Source: CAYXTC01 sp964479375 (GTDB lineage Bacteria > Patescibacteriota > Minisyncoccia > Minisyncoccales > GWA2-38-27). From it: a DNA stretch of 64,000 nt. Shown in pieces: positions 7,538 through 15,487 of this stretch. The stretch spans positions 8,244-72,243 of the forward strand of contig CAYZKD010000001.1 in assembly GCA_964479375.1 (NCBI GenBank). Direction: 5' to 3'. Position 1 is the first letter of the stretch, and the number at the start of each line of letters is the position of its first letter. The translations under genes and the position numbers were made by a program. The notes beneath the pieces were generated by a model, which was not told the DNA's origin, ran no database searches, and worked only from the letters and a program-made list of their open reading frames with translations.

Positions 7538-8290
7538 ATGGGGGTGATAATTAAAAACAAACGAGAAATTCAGGTTATGGCAGAATCTGGGAAGATTTTA
7601 GCCAAGATCTTAAAAGAGGTCGCCACCAACGTTAGGCCGGGAATTACTACCAATTATTTAAACAAGGTCGCAGAAGACCTTGTTTTTAAGTATAAAGTAA
7701 AGCCTTCTTTTGAGGGATACGACGGATTTCCTGCTGTTTTATGCACTTCTGTGAATGAGGAGATCGTTCATGCTGTGCCCTCGGAGAGAAAGCTTCAGGA
7801 AGGAGATATATTGTCTCTGGATATGGGGGTTTGCTATAAGGGGTTCCATTCTGACATGGCTGTGACTTTGCCTGTGGGAGAGATCGGCTCTGAGGCCGGC
7901 AGATTGATTAAGACTACCAAAAAAGCCCTTAAGAGAGGGATTAAAAAAGCCAAGCCCGGCAACGCCTTGGGAGACATAGGGAATACTATGCAGCGCTTTG
8001 TTGAGGGACAGGGATTCGGCGTAGTCAGAGATCTTTGCGGACACGGCATAGGCCGGAATCTCCACGAAGACCCCCAAGTTCTTAATTTTGGCAAGCGTCA
8101 CAAGGGGATGGAATTAAAAGAAGGCATGGTTATTTGCATAGAGCCCATGGTCGCAATGGGAGGCTATAGAATAGAGAAGACAGAAGACAATCATGGCTAC
8201 AAGACATGCGACAATTCTTTATCTGCCCATTTTGAGCATACTTTGGTCATAACAAGAAAGGGGGCAAGGGTGCTTACTTTCTTGGAATAA
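7538..8290 (+). CDS. map: methionine aminopeptidase, type I
   Basis: Removes the initiator methionine from new proteins. All five family metal ligands are visible in order: D in LSLDMGVCYKGFHSDMAVT (two aspartates), H in GHGIGRNLHEDPQV, E in ICIEPMVAMG and E in HFEHTLVIT. The substrate histidine is in EIVHAVPSERK. At 250 residues it is a short type Ia enzyme without an N-terminal zinc domain. It is linked to adk by a TAATTATG junction, and secY-adk-map is a very common bacterial order. Confidence 0.97.
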   Translation: MGVIIKNKREIQVMAESGKILAKILKEVATNVRPGITTNYLNKVAEDLVFKYKVKPSFEGYDGFPAVLCTSVNEEIVHAVPSERKLQEGDILSLDMGVCYKGFHSDMAVTLPVGEIGSEAGRLIKTTKKALKRGIKKAKPGNALGDIGNTMQRFVEGQGFGVVRDLCGHGIGRNLHEDPQVLNFGKRHKGMELKEGMVICIEPMVAMGGYRIEKTEDNHGYKTCDNSLSAHFEHTLVITRKGARVLTFLE

Positions 8291-8355
8291 TTTTCCACTT
8301 ATTTAATTTATGTTTTTCTGTTAGAATAAGATAAGAATAATATAAAAAATACTTT

Positions 8356-9087
8356 ATGTACTTATCTGTTATTGTTCCGGCCTATAATGAGGAGAGGAGG
8401 CTGCCCAAAACCTTAAGATCTATTAATGGCTATTTAGAAAATCAAAACTACGATTATGAGATTCTGGTGGTTTCTGACGGGTCTAAAGACAAAACAGCAG
8501 AGGTTGCCCGCGATCTTATGGGTGAGATCGGCGGATTGAGAGTAATAGACAATAAAAAAAACCATGGCAAGGGTTTTGTTGTAAGGCAGGGCTTAACGGA
8601 GGCCAAGGGAGAAATAAGGCTATTTACAGACGCTGACGACTCTACCTCCGTAGACCAGGTAGAAAAGATGTTCCCCTTTTTCAAAAAGGGCTTTGATATC
8701 GTAATAGGATCTAGGGACATAAAGGGCGCAGTTTTGGATCCCCCTCAGCCTTGGCGCAGAAGAATAATAGGGGACGTCTTCAATTTAATGGTTCAGGTTG
8801 TTGTGGGGCTTTGGGGTGTTTGGGATACTCAGTGCGGATTTAAGGCTTTTTCTTCAAGAGTTGTTCAGGATGTCCTGTCTTTGTGCGAGATAGACAGATG
8901 GGCCTTTGATCCTGAAGTGCTAAAGATAGCAAAGAAAAAAGGGTATAAGATAAAAGAGGTTCCCGTGAGGTGGGTTAACGATCCCGACAGCAAAGTGAAT
9001 CTAAAAGGAATGATGAGGATGGGGGTGGATCTCCTTAAGATAAGGTGGAATTTAATTACTGGAAAATATGCCCAAAAAGAAAAATAA
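8356..9087 (+). CDS. GT2 family glycosyltransferase, polyprenyl-phosphate type
   Basis: Likely transfers a sugar from a nucleotide sugar to polyprenyl phosphate on the cytoplasmic face, like dolichyl-phosphate glucosyl/mannosyl synthases. The GT-A fold starts SVIVPAYNEERRLPKTL, with LVVSDGSKDKTAEVA, FTDADDSTSVDQV as the DxD-type metal site, and GSRDIKGA. The 243 residues contain no obvious transmembrane helices, unlike GT2 enzymes with a GtrA-type C-terminus. It overlaps the next gene by 20 nt, so the two are co-translated. Sugar and acceptor cannot be told from sequence. Confidence 0.85.
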   Translation: MYLSVIVPAYNEERRLPKTLRSINGYLENQNYDYEILVVSDGSKDKTAEVARDLMGEIGGLRVIDNKKNHGKGFVVRQGLTEAKGEIRLFTDADDSTSVDQVEKMFPFFKKGFDIVIGSRDIKGAVLDPPQPWRRRIIGDVFNLMVQVVVGLWGVWDTQCGFKAFSSRVVQDVLSLCEIDRWAFDPEVLKIAKKKGYKIKEVPVRWVNDPDSKVNLKGMMRMGVDLLKIRWNLITGKYAQKEK

Positions 9088-10105
9088 ATTTCCTTCAGAG
9101 CTAAGGTCTGATTTGGCTTCAAGAGACTGGGTGATAATTGCCACAGGAAGGGCAAGGAGACCCGAGACATTTAAGAAAGAGAAAAGGGCGGCCCAGGCTA
9201 CTCCCAAAAAGGATTGCCCTTTTTGTGATATTAAAACACAAGAGAAGGCCACTCTCGTTTTTTCTAGGGGCAGAGAGGTCCCTTTTAAGCAGTGGAGGGA
9301 CCTGCCCAAAGATTGGAGCGTGGTGGTTGTTCCCAATAAATATCCTGCTTTCAGGCCGTATCCTAAACTAAATACTAAAACCGAGAACGGCCTTTATACC
9401 AAAATGAATGCAGTGGGATTTCATGAAGTGGTGGTGACAAGAGACCATAAAAAACAAGTAGCCCAGTTTTCCAAAGATAAAGTGAAAGAACTCATGGATG
9501 TTTACCAGAAAAGATATCTAGGATTAAAGGATAAAAAATTTGTCAATCATATTTCTATTTTCCATAATCACGGGCAAGAAGCCGGCGCCTCTATCGGCCA
9601 TCCTCACTCCCAAATTATTACCACCCCCCTTATTGATGTTGATTTACAGGAGGCTCTTTCTAATTCAAGAAAGTTTAAAAAAAGGAAGAAAGACTGTATT
9701 TACTGCAAAATGAACGAGTGGGAAATGAGGAAAAAAGAAAGGATTGTCTTCGAGAATAAAAACTTTCTGGCGGTTTGTCCCTTTGCCTCCAAAACTGCCT
9801 TCCAGACCATAGTTTCCCCGAAGAAGCACCAATCTTATTTCGAAGAGGTAACAGAAAAAGAAAAAGAGAGTTTGGCAGAAGCATTTGGAGAAACAATAAG
9901 AAAGATTTACAAAGGCCTTGATGATCCTGCCTACAACTTTTATCTGCATACTGCCCCTTGCGACGGCAATAAACACGATTATTATCATTGGCACTGGACC
10001 ATTCTGCCCAAGACCTCAATTTGGGCGGGATTTGAGTTAGGCACTCAAATGGAAATTTCTACCATTGAACCCGAAAAAGCGGCAGACTATTTGAGGAAAC
10101 AGTAG
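9068..10105 (+). CDS. galT: galactose-1-phosphate uridylyltransferase-like (HIT superfamily)
   Basis: HIT-superfamily nucleotidyltransferase of 345 residues. A zinc-type CPFC lies near residue 51 and a second CxxC, CIYC, near residue 212. The catalytic histidine triad appears as GHPHSQIITTPLID, where GalT has HPHGQ. A second histidine cluster, HYHWHWTILPK, is near the end. It could act as GalT or as a related UDP-sugar or ADP-sugar transferase; the S in place of G in the triad is non-classical. It overlaps the glycosyltransferase, so the pair may supply and use an activated sugar. Its last 51 bases are duplicated downstream of a palindromic element. Confidence 0.8.
   Translation: MPKKKNKFPSELRSDLASRDWVIIATGRARRPETFKKEKRAAQATPKKDCPFCDIKTQEKATLVFSRGREVPFKQWRDLPKDWSVVVVPNKYPAFRPYPKLNTKTENGLYTKMNAVGFHEVVVTRDHKKQVAQFSKDKVKELMDVYQKRYLGLKDKKFVNHISIFHNHGQEAGASIGHPHSQIITTPLIDVDLQEALSNSRKFKKRKKDCIYCKMNEWEMRKKERIVFENKNFLAVCPFASKTAFQTIVSPKKHQSYFEEVTEKEKESLAEAFGETIRKIYKGLDDPAYNFYLHTAPCDGNKHDYYHWHWTILPKTSIWAGFELGTQMEISTIEPEKAADYLRKQ
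10054..10104 (+). repeat. 51-bp direct repeat, copy 1 (3' end of galT)
   Basis: The last 17 codons of the GalT-like gene, from AATTTCTACC to CAGTA, recur without mismatch at 10242-10292, 188 bp downstream. Copy 1 ends in TAG and copy 2 in TAA, so the base after the repeat differs. The repeated stretch flanks the palindromic element at 10146-10232. Confidence 0.95.
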
Positions 10106-10134
10106 ACCTTAAAATATATCATATTATCAGGATC

Positions 10135-10251
10135 GGTAGAAATTTCGGTTTCCCCCGTGTCGGAAAACAGCCCCGCTTTTAGCGGGACGTTAGAAACCGA
10201 GGGTTTCTAAAAAGGGGGGGCGGGGGAAACCGTATGAACGTAATTTCTACC
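10135..10251 (+). repeat. palindromic element, copy 2 (after galT)
   Basis: The core at 10146-10232 (87 bp) is bounded by perfect 12-bp inverted repeats CGGTTTCCCCCG and CGGGGGAAACCG. Inside are GTGTCGGAAAACAG, a variable stem CCCGC-TTTTA-GCGGG, and a hairpin AGAAACC-GAG-GGTTTCT. Outside the core, GGTAGAAATT at 10135-10144 is the reverse complement of AATTTCTACC at 10242-10251, which is the first part of the duplicated galT end. The element is therefore embedded between host-derived arms. The core is shared with the copies at 2462 and 61519. Confidence 0.85.
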
Positions 10252-10292
10252 ATTGAACCCGAAAAAGCGGCAGACTATTTGAGGAAACAGTA
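10242..10292 (+). repeat. 51-bp direct repeat, copy 2 (untranslated galT end)
   Basis: Exact copy of the terminal 51 bases of the GalT-like gene, placed just after the palindromic element. It has no start codon or upstream coding sequence. From 10293 to 10411 I see no gene; a short frame at about 10317-10375 reads EGGAILGKVYEEDLIKRKN and may be a gene remnant, but it is too short to identify. Confidence 0.95.
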
Positions 10293-10379
10293 AAAAGAAG
10301 ATTAATTGGGGAACGAAGGAGGGGGGGCTATCCTTGGCAAAGTCTATGAGGAGGATTTAATAAAAAGAAAAAATAGTGC

Positions 10380-10391
10380 TAAAATTATAAT
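10380..10391 (+). promoter_or_regulatory. candidate -10 region of the pilin-LamG gene
   Basis: TAAAAT (10380-10385, preceded by TG as an extended -10) overlaps TATAAT (10386-10391), 20-26 nt before the ATG at 10412. No strong -35 box is seen. The same TGCTAAAAT string serves as the -10 of the gene at 11954. Confidence 0.5.
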
Positions 10392-10411
10392 AATTAATAG
10401 CATTAAAAAAT

Positions 10412-11209
10412 ATGAAACAAAAAGCGTTTACATTAGTTGAATTGTTAGTTGTTATAGCCATAATAGGGCTTTTAGCCAGCATTGTTTTGGTTTCCCTGAA
10501 AGGGGCTAGGCAAAGGGCAACCGAGGCCAGCGGCGAACATTTCAGTTCTTCTGTTTATCACGCCCTTGGAGCCGACGCTATAGGGATTTGGAATTTTGAC
10601 GACTCAAGCGATTTAGGGAAAGACAGCAGCGGAAACGGAAATGACGGAAGTCTCCAGTATGTTTCTGAGGCAGAGGGAAAGATAAGAGGAGGAGCTTCTT
10701 TTAACGGTACTAATTCTGATATTGAGATTGATGATACTGATGGAGGTATTGCAAGCGAAATGGAAGAGGGGTTTACCATAGAGAGTTGGTTTAATTCCGC
10801 AAGAGACCTTAGCAGTGGCACGCCGAATATAATATCAAAACATGACTACAATATTCTTCTTTATTTTTCCAGCAATAGTTTGGTGTTTTATCTATATGGT
10901 GCCGGGTGGGATATTCTGGATTCTGGTGAGATATTAGAAAAGGAGAGGTGGCACCATGCTGCTGTTTCCTGTGATGGTCATGTTTCGGGGGCTAACTGTA
11001 CAATGTATGTTGACGGCAAAGAGGTAGATAGCGCATCGCTCTCTGGCGACATAGATTTGTCTGGGAACGTTAAGATAGGAGAGTGGCCATACGGTAACTT
11101 CGAAGGCGTCTTAGACGAGGTTCGTCTTTACAGTCTTCCGATTTCCTCGGCTCAAATTAGAGAGCATTATGTTAAAGGAGCAAAAGAAAAAGGATTAGCA
11201 ATAAAATAG
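10412..11209 (+). CDS. type IV pilin-like protein with LamG-type domain
   Basis: The N-terminus KAFTLVELLVVIAIIGLLAS is a prepilin cleavage and methylation motif: a short basic leader, F at the processing site, glutamate at +5 and one hydrophobic helix. From about residue 50 to 260 lies a concanavalin/LamG-like beta sandwich with GIWNFDDSS, DSSGNGNDGSLQ, FTIESWFNS, WHHAAVSCDG and MYVDGKEVDSA. It is probably secreted and anchored through a type IV pilus-like apparatus, displaying a carbohydrate- or surface-binding domain. No assembly ATPase is encoded beside it; a PilM/FtsA-like gene lies at 14282. Confidence 0.85.
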   Translation: MKQKAFTLVELLVVIAIIGLLASIVLVSLKGARQRATEASGEHFSSSVYHALGADAIGIWNFDDSSDLGKDSSGNGNDGSLQYVSEAEGKIRGGASFNGTNSDIEIDDTDGGIASEMEEGFTIESWFNSARDLSSGTPNIISKHDYNILLYFSSNSLVFYLYGAGWDILDSGEILEKERWHHAAVSCDGHVSGANCTMYVDGKEVDSASLSGDIDLSGNVKIGEWPYGNFEGVLDEVRLYSLPISSAQIREHYVKGAKEKGLAIK

Positions 11210-11214
11210 TCGCC

Positions 11215-11919
11215 ATGAAGCCTTTGGTAGTAGCAAATTGGAAAATGAATCCTGCCGGCGCTGAGGAAGCGGCTGGCTTGGCAGGAGGGATAAAGAGCAG
11301 CGAAAAAGCAGAGGTTGTAATCTGTCCCCCTTTTTGTTTCCTTTCTTCTTTTGAAGGAGTCAAAAAAGGAGCTCAGGATGTTTTCTGGGAGAAAGAGGGC
11401 GCTTTTACGGGAGAGGTTTCTCCTTTGATGCTGAAGGACTTAGGGTGCGATTATGTTATTGTCGGGCATTCAGAAAGAAGAAAGTATTTTTCAGAGAGCG
11501 ACGATATAGTTAACAAAAAGGCGCGAGCCGCCCAAGACAATGACCTAACTCCTATTATTTGTATCGGAGAAAGAGAAGAGGAGAGAAGCAGAGCAGAAGA
11601 AATATTGGCAAGGGAGATAAAAAGAGGGCTGGAAGATTTGGATTCTAATGTTGTTTTGGCTTACGAACCCATCTGGGCTATCGGTACGGGAAATGCCTGC
11701 GGCAAAGAGGATGCTTTGAAAATGAGAGAAGCTATAGTCAATATCTTAAAAGAAAATTTCGGAGAGAAGTTTTCTGAGACTTCTGTTCTTTATGGAGGAA
11801 GCGTGAAAAGTCACAATGCCGGAGAATATGTCAAAGAAGCAGGCTTTAACGGTCTATTGGTGGGCGGGGCCTCTTTAAAACTCGAAGAGTTTAATAAAAT
11901 AGTCGAAGAGGCAATTTGA
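11215..11919 (+). CDS. tpiA: triosephosphate isomerase
   Basis: Interconverts dihydroxyacetone phosphate and glyceraldehyde 3-phosphate. Catalytic residues are all present: N and K in VANWKMNPA (residues 6-14), H in IVGHSERRKYF, and E in AYEPIWAIGTG. The phosphate-binding end has LYGGSVKSHNAGE and LVGGASL. At 234 residues it is slightly shorter than typical (about 250). The ATG lies 5 nt after the pilin stop. Confidence 0.97.
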   Translation: MKPLVVANWKMNPAGAEEAAGLAGGIKSSEKAEVVICPPFCFLSSFEGVKKGAQDVFWEKEGAFTGEVSPLMLKDLGCDYVIVGHSERRKYFSESDDIVNKKARAAQDNDLTPIICIGEREEERSRAEEILAREIKRGLEDLDSNVVLAYEPIWAIGTGNACGKEDALKMREAIVNILKENFGEKFSETSVLYGGSVKSHNAGEYVKEAGFNGLLVGGASLKLEEFNKIVEEAI

Positions 11920-11944
11920 TCTAAAGATCTCATTTTGCTAAAAT
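11916..11944 (+). promoter_or_regulatory. promoter for the gene at 11954
   Basis: TTGATC (11916-11921), 17-nt spacer, TAAAAT (11939-11944) with an extended TG. The -35 overlaps the tpiA stop codon. The -10 ends 9 nt before the ATG at 11954, so the transcript would have at most a few leader bases. Confidence 0.6.
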
Positions 11945-11953
11945 TATTCCATT

Positions 11954-12466
11954 ATGCAGGGAAGATTTTTTTATAACCCGACAAGAGGAAAGATAACAGA
12001 AGAGGAGGTAATAAAGGAGATGGTAAAATATATGCAGGAGGCCCCTGACAGGTTTTATGATATAATCGTGGGGTGCGATTCTTCCTCCGAAAAGATTCCT
12101 CATTTTCCTGTAGCAGTCGCTATCTTAAGAGTGGGAGAAGGAGGACGGTTTTTTTTGAAAAAGATAAGATACAAAGACTCTTTTAACAAAAAGTTTAGTA
12201 ACTGGAAAAACAGAATAATTCAGGAAGTTTTGCTGTCTTGCGAATTGGCTATTAATATGAGAGGAAAATTTGAGAAAAAAATGGAAGAGATGGCAGAAAA
12301 GAGCCTTAGGTTCCAGTTTCGCTATATTCATGCTGATATCAGCAAAAACGGGGGAACAGGGGAAATGGTGAAAGAACTAACAAACCTTATTCGCGGTAAC
12401 GGCTTTGAGCCCAAAATCAAGCCGGAGGCGCATATTGCCACCAGTGTTGCTGATAAATTTTCCTAA
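11954..12466 (+). CDS. YkuK-like RNase H-fold protein (DUF458)
   Basis: Resembles the YkuK/DUF458 family, which is predicted to have an RNase H-like fold and no settled biochemical role. Visible features are the N-terminal FYNPTRGKITEEEVIKEM, the DIIVGCDSSSE strand with an acidic residue where RNase H folds carry a catalytic aspartate, and the later HADISKNGGTGEMVKEL. 170 residues. It is transcribed from its own likely promoter and followed three bases later by alaS. Function is inferred from fold only. Confidence 0.65.
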   Translation: MQGRFFYNPTRGKITEEEVIKEMVKYMQEAPDRFYDIIVGCDSSSEKIPHFPVAVAILRVGEGGRFFLKKIRYKDSFNKKFSNWKNRIIQEVLLSCELAINMRGKFEKKMEEMAEKSLRFQFRYIHADISKNGGTGEMVKELTNLIRGNGFEPKIKPEAHIATSVADKFS

Positions 12467-12469
12467 ATT

Positions 12470-14254
12470 GTGAAATCCGCGGAATTAAGAAAAAAGTTCT
12501 TAGGTTATTTTGAGGAAAAGGGCCACAAGATAATGCCCTCCAGCTCTTTGGTTCCGGAGAGCAAGACGGTTCTTCTGACTTCAGCCGGCATGCAACAGTT
12601 TATACCATACCTTTCAGGAGAAAAGGATGTTATCGGAGACCTTGGAAGTCGCCACCTAGCCTCTGTCCAAAAATGCTTTAGAACCCCCGATATTGAAGAA
12701 GTGGGAGATGATACCCACCATACTTTTTTTGAAATGATGGGGAACTGGTCTATTGGCGAAGATAAACATGGCTATTTTAAAGAAGGGGCTATTGAATTGG
12801 CCCTTGATTTTTTAATAAAGGGTTTGGGCTTAGAGAAAGAAAGAATGTGGACAACTGTTTTTAGGGGCGGAAACAATATGCCAAGAGACAAAGAATCTGC
12901 TGAGATTTGGGAGAGAAAAGGAATCCCCAGAAAGAGAATAAAAGAATTCGGCTTAGAAGACAATTTTTGGGGGCCTGTAGCAAAAACCGGCCCCTGTGGC
13001 CCCTGTTCTGAGATTCACTACGACAGAGGCCCGGAATTTGGGTGCAAAGACTGTGGCCCCAATTGCGAAAAATGCGACAGATATGTAGAATTATGGAACC
13101 TTGTTTTTATGGAGTATAACAAAAAAGAGGACGGCTCTTTTGAGCAGATGTCGCAGAGAAATGTAGATACGGGTATTGGATTTGAGAGATTGGTCGCTCT
13201 TTTGCAGGGGGAAGAATCTGCTTACGGAACAGATCTATTCTCTTCTGTGATTGAAAAAATAGAGGAGATTTCAGGGAAAAAGCATGAAGAAGAAAAAAGA
13301 AACTTTAGAATTGTTGCAGATCATATACGAGGAGCTGTCTTTCTGGCTTCAGACGGGGTAGCGCCAAGCAACATAGAGGAAGGATATATTTTAAGAAGAG
13401 TTTTAAGAAGAGCCATTCAGCAGGGGCGAATTCTTGATATGAAAGAAGGATTTTTGAATGATTTAGCAGAAGAAATAGTCTTTAAATACGGAGAGGCTTA
13501 TCCAGAACTCAAAAAAAACAAAGAAAAAGCTTTAAAAGTTATTAAAGAAGAAGAAAAAAAATTTAGGCAGACTCTGGAGACGGGGATTAGAGTTACTGCT
13601 GCTGTGATAGATGAAGCCGGAGAACTTACAGGAGAATTGGCTTTTAGGCAGTACGAGAGCAAGGGGGTTCCCCTGAAGGTTAGCAAAAAAATAGCTTCAG
13701 AAAAGGGAGCAATAATTTCAGATAATTTAGAAGAGGATTTTAAAAAAAGACTAAAAGAGCACCAGGAGGTTTCCCGGGCTGGAGCAGAGAAGAAGTTCGG
13801 AGGAGTGGGCAAGGGCGCAGGATACGAGGAAACAAAACTTCATACAACCACTCATCTTTTGCACCAGGCCTTGAGGGAGGTTTTGGGAGAAGAGGTAAAG
13901 CAAATGGGATCTGACATTAATTCAGAGAGATTAAGATTTGACTTTTCTTATCCCAGAAAAATGACGGAAGATGAAAAAGAGAAGGTGGAACAAATTGTAA
14001 ATCAAAAAATCCAAGAAGGGCTGGAAGTCAGAAAAGAACAGATGGCCCTGAAGGAAGCCTTAAACACTGGCGCCCTAGATTTCTTCCGAGAGAAATATCC
14101 CGATAAAGTCAATGTTTACTCTATGGGCGACTTCTCTAAAGAGATATGTGCCGGGCCCCATATAAAAAATACTTCTGAGTTGGGCAGATTTAAAATTGTG
14201 AACGAGAAGTCTTCCGGGGCGGGGGTGAGAAGAATTAAGGCGGTATTGGAATAG
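12470..14254 (+). CDS. alaS: alanyl-tRNA synthetase, lacking the C-Ala domain
   Basis: Charges tRNA-Ala. The class II catalytic core starts at a GTG codon with SAELRKKFLGYFEEKGH, then TSAGMQQFIPYLSG and CFRTPDIEEVGDDTHHTFFEM. The editing domain retains its zinc motif HTTTHLLHQAL and EICAGPHIKNTSELG. At 594 residues it stops right after the editing domain, whereas the E. coli enzyme is about 875: the C-terminal C-Ala (DHHA1) dimerisation domain is missing. It begins three bases after the YkuK-like gene. Confidence 0.95.
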   Translation: MKSAELRKKFLGYFEEKGHKIMPSSSLVPESKTVLLTSAGMQQFIPYLSGEKDVIGDLGSRHLASVQKCFRTPDIEEVGDDTHHTFFEMMGNWSIGEDKHGYFKEGAIELALDFLIKGLGLEKERMWTTVFRGGNNMPRDKESAEIWERKGIPRKRIKEFGLEDNFWGPVAKTGPCGPCSEIHYDRGPEFGCKDCGPNCEKCDRYVELWNLVFMEYNKKEDGSFEQMSQRNVDTGIGFERLVALLQGEESAYGTDLFSSVIEKIEEISGKKHEEEKRNFRIVADHIRGAVFLASDGVAPSNIEEGYILRRVLRRAIQQGRILDMKEGFLNDLAEEIVFKYGEAYPELKKNKEKALKVIKEEEKKFRQTLETGIRVTAAVIDEAGELTGELAFRQYESKGVPLKVSKKIASEKGAIISDNLEEDFKKRLKEHQEVSRAGAEKKFGGVGKGAGYEETKLHTTTHLLHQALREVLGEEVKQMGSDINSERLRFDFSYPRKMTEDEKEKVEQIVNQKIQEGLEVRKEQMALKEALNTGALDFFREKYPDKVNVYSMGDFSKEICAGPHIKNTSELGRFKIVNEKSSGAGVRRIKAVLE

Positions 14255-14275
14255 CCGCATTTTTACAAGTATAAT
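14246..14275 (+). promoter_or_regulatory. promoter for the PilM/FtsA-like gene
   Basis: TTGGAA (14246-14251), 18-nt spacer, TATAAT (14270-14275). The -35 overlaps the end of alaS, and the -10 ends 6 nt before the ATG at 14282. A start site 6-8 nt downstream would make the mRNA leaderless. Confidence 0.65.
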
Positions 14276-14281
14276 TAAACA

Positions 14282-15487
14282 ATGAAACTGGGATTGCTGA
14301 AAAACAAAAAAGAAAAGCTTTTGTTAGGACTTGATACGGGAACGGAGGCAGTAAAAGCCGCCTTATTTCTTGACAAAGGGGCAGGGGGCTGCAAGATTTT
14401 AGGATACTCTTCTTGTTATTATGAAAAATACGGAGTATTTAATACCCGGGAATTTTTTAAAGATCTTTTCAAAAATACTGTTTCCAAAGCAGTTAGGGGA
14501 GCCCAAGAGAATGTCGCCCTTTCTGAGGTGCCTCTTGATCTGAAAAAAAGGGTTAGCAAAACAAATTGGGAAGTAGTTTTAACCTTTTCTCCGGAATATC
14601 TGAAAGCCAGGATTGTCGAGGTTTGTTTTAAGAGGAAAAACAGAAATGTATCTATATCAAAAAAAGAAAAAACGAACATTAAAGAAAACATTCTTTTTCA
14701 GGCCAGAAAGAGAATTTCAGACCAGTTTGCCAGAGAAGCCGGTATTCTGCCCGCAGAAATAGAGTGGCTTTCCTTCAAGGTCCTTGAAAACAAGGTTGAT
14801 GGATATAGGGTAGCCGACCTTAAGGATCATAAGGGCGAGAGGCTTGGTTTTAAAATCATGGTTGTATTCTCTCCGCAACATTACCTCAGGAGAATAAGGA
14901 ATATTCTCGAAGAATTAAACTTTAATATTATTGGGATCGTTCATCTTGCAGAGATTATTGTTCCGGAAGAGGCCGGATTATTTTTAGATATGGGAGGTAC
15001 GGTTAGCCAGGGAATTTGCTTTAAGGGAGGGGCGGTTAAAGAAGTCTTTGAATTCTACAAAGGAGGGCGTGATTTTACAGAAACTCTTTCTCAAGACCTG
15101 GGCATTGATGAAACCACAGCCCGGAACTTTAAAGAAAGATACTCTTTGGGAGATTTGGGGAAGGGCGCGGAGAAGAAAGTGAAAAGTATTTTTGCTCAAC
15201 TCAGAAGGGACTGGTACAATAGTCTTAGGGACAAAGTTAATCTAGTAGACCTTGTTCCTTCCGGGATAAATTTTGTAGGGGGAGGGGCATTGCTTCCTGA
15301 CATTGGAAATGTTTTAAAAGAGAATCTGGCAGCGGAATTTCAAAAATCAAGTTTTTCTTATTCTCTGAAAACGAAAATGATTCACCCCGCTGATCTTAAA
15401 AACGGTCTGGAAATTTTAACAAAAAATTTGAACAGCATTCAAGCCACCCCGCTTTTATACATCTGTTCCAACTTCAAAAATGAGTAA
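14282..15487 (+). CDS. PilM/FtsA-like actin-fold ATPase
   Basis: The N-terminal phosphate loop GLDTGTEAVKAALFL, a second phosphate motif FLDMGGTVSQGICF near residue 238, and the adenosine motif NFVGGGALLPDIG near residue 340 are those of the FtsA/PilM branch of the actin superfamily. Central residues 130-230 would hold the inserted subdomain. 401 residues. It overlaps by 8 nt a single-span membrane protein, which suits a cytosolic ATPase paired with a membrane partner, as PilM with PilN. Whether it serves pili or division cannot be settled; the pilin-like gene at 10412 favours the former. Confidence 0.65.
   Translation: MKLGLLKNKKEKLLLGLDTGTEAVKAALFLDKGAGGCKILGYSSCYYEKYGVFNTREFFKDLFKNTVSKAVRGAQENVALSEVPLDLKKRVSKTNWEVVLTFSPEYLKARIVEVCFKRKNRNVSISKKEKTNIKENILFQARKRISDQFAREAGILPAEIEWLSFKVLENKVDGYRVADLKDHKGERLGFKIMVVFSPQHYLRRIRNILEELNFNIIGIVHLAEIIVPEEAGLFLDMGGTVSQGICFKGGAVKEVFEFYKGGRDFTETLSQDLGIDETTARNFKERYSLGDLGKGAEKKVKSIFAQLRRDWYNSLRDKVNLVDLVPSGINFVGGGALLPDIGNVLKENLAAEFQKSSFSYSLKTKMIHPADLKNGLEILTKNLNSIQATPLLYICSNFKNE

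Noticed and set aside
10293..10411. A short gene after the galT duplicate
   Set aside because: The readable string EGGAILGKVYEEDLIKRKN has no start codon or context; treated as a possible remnant only.
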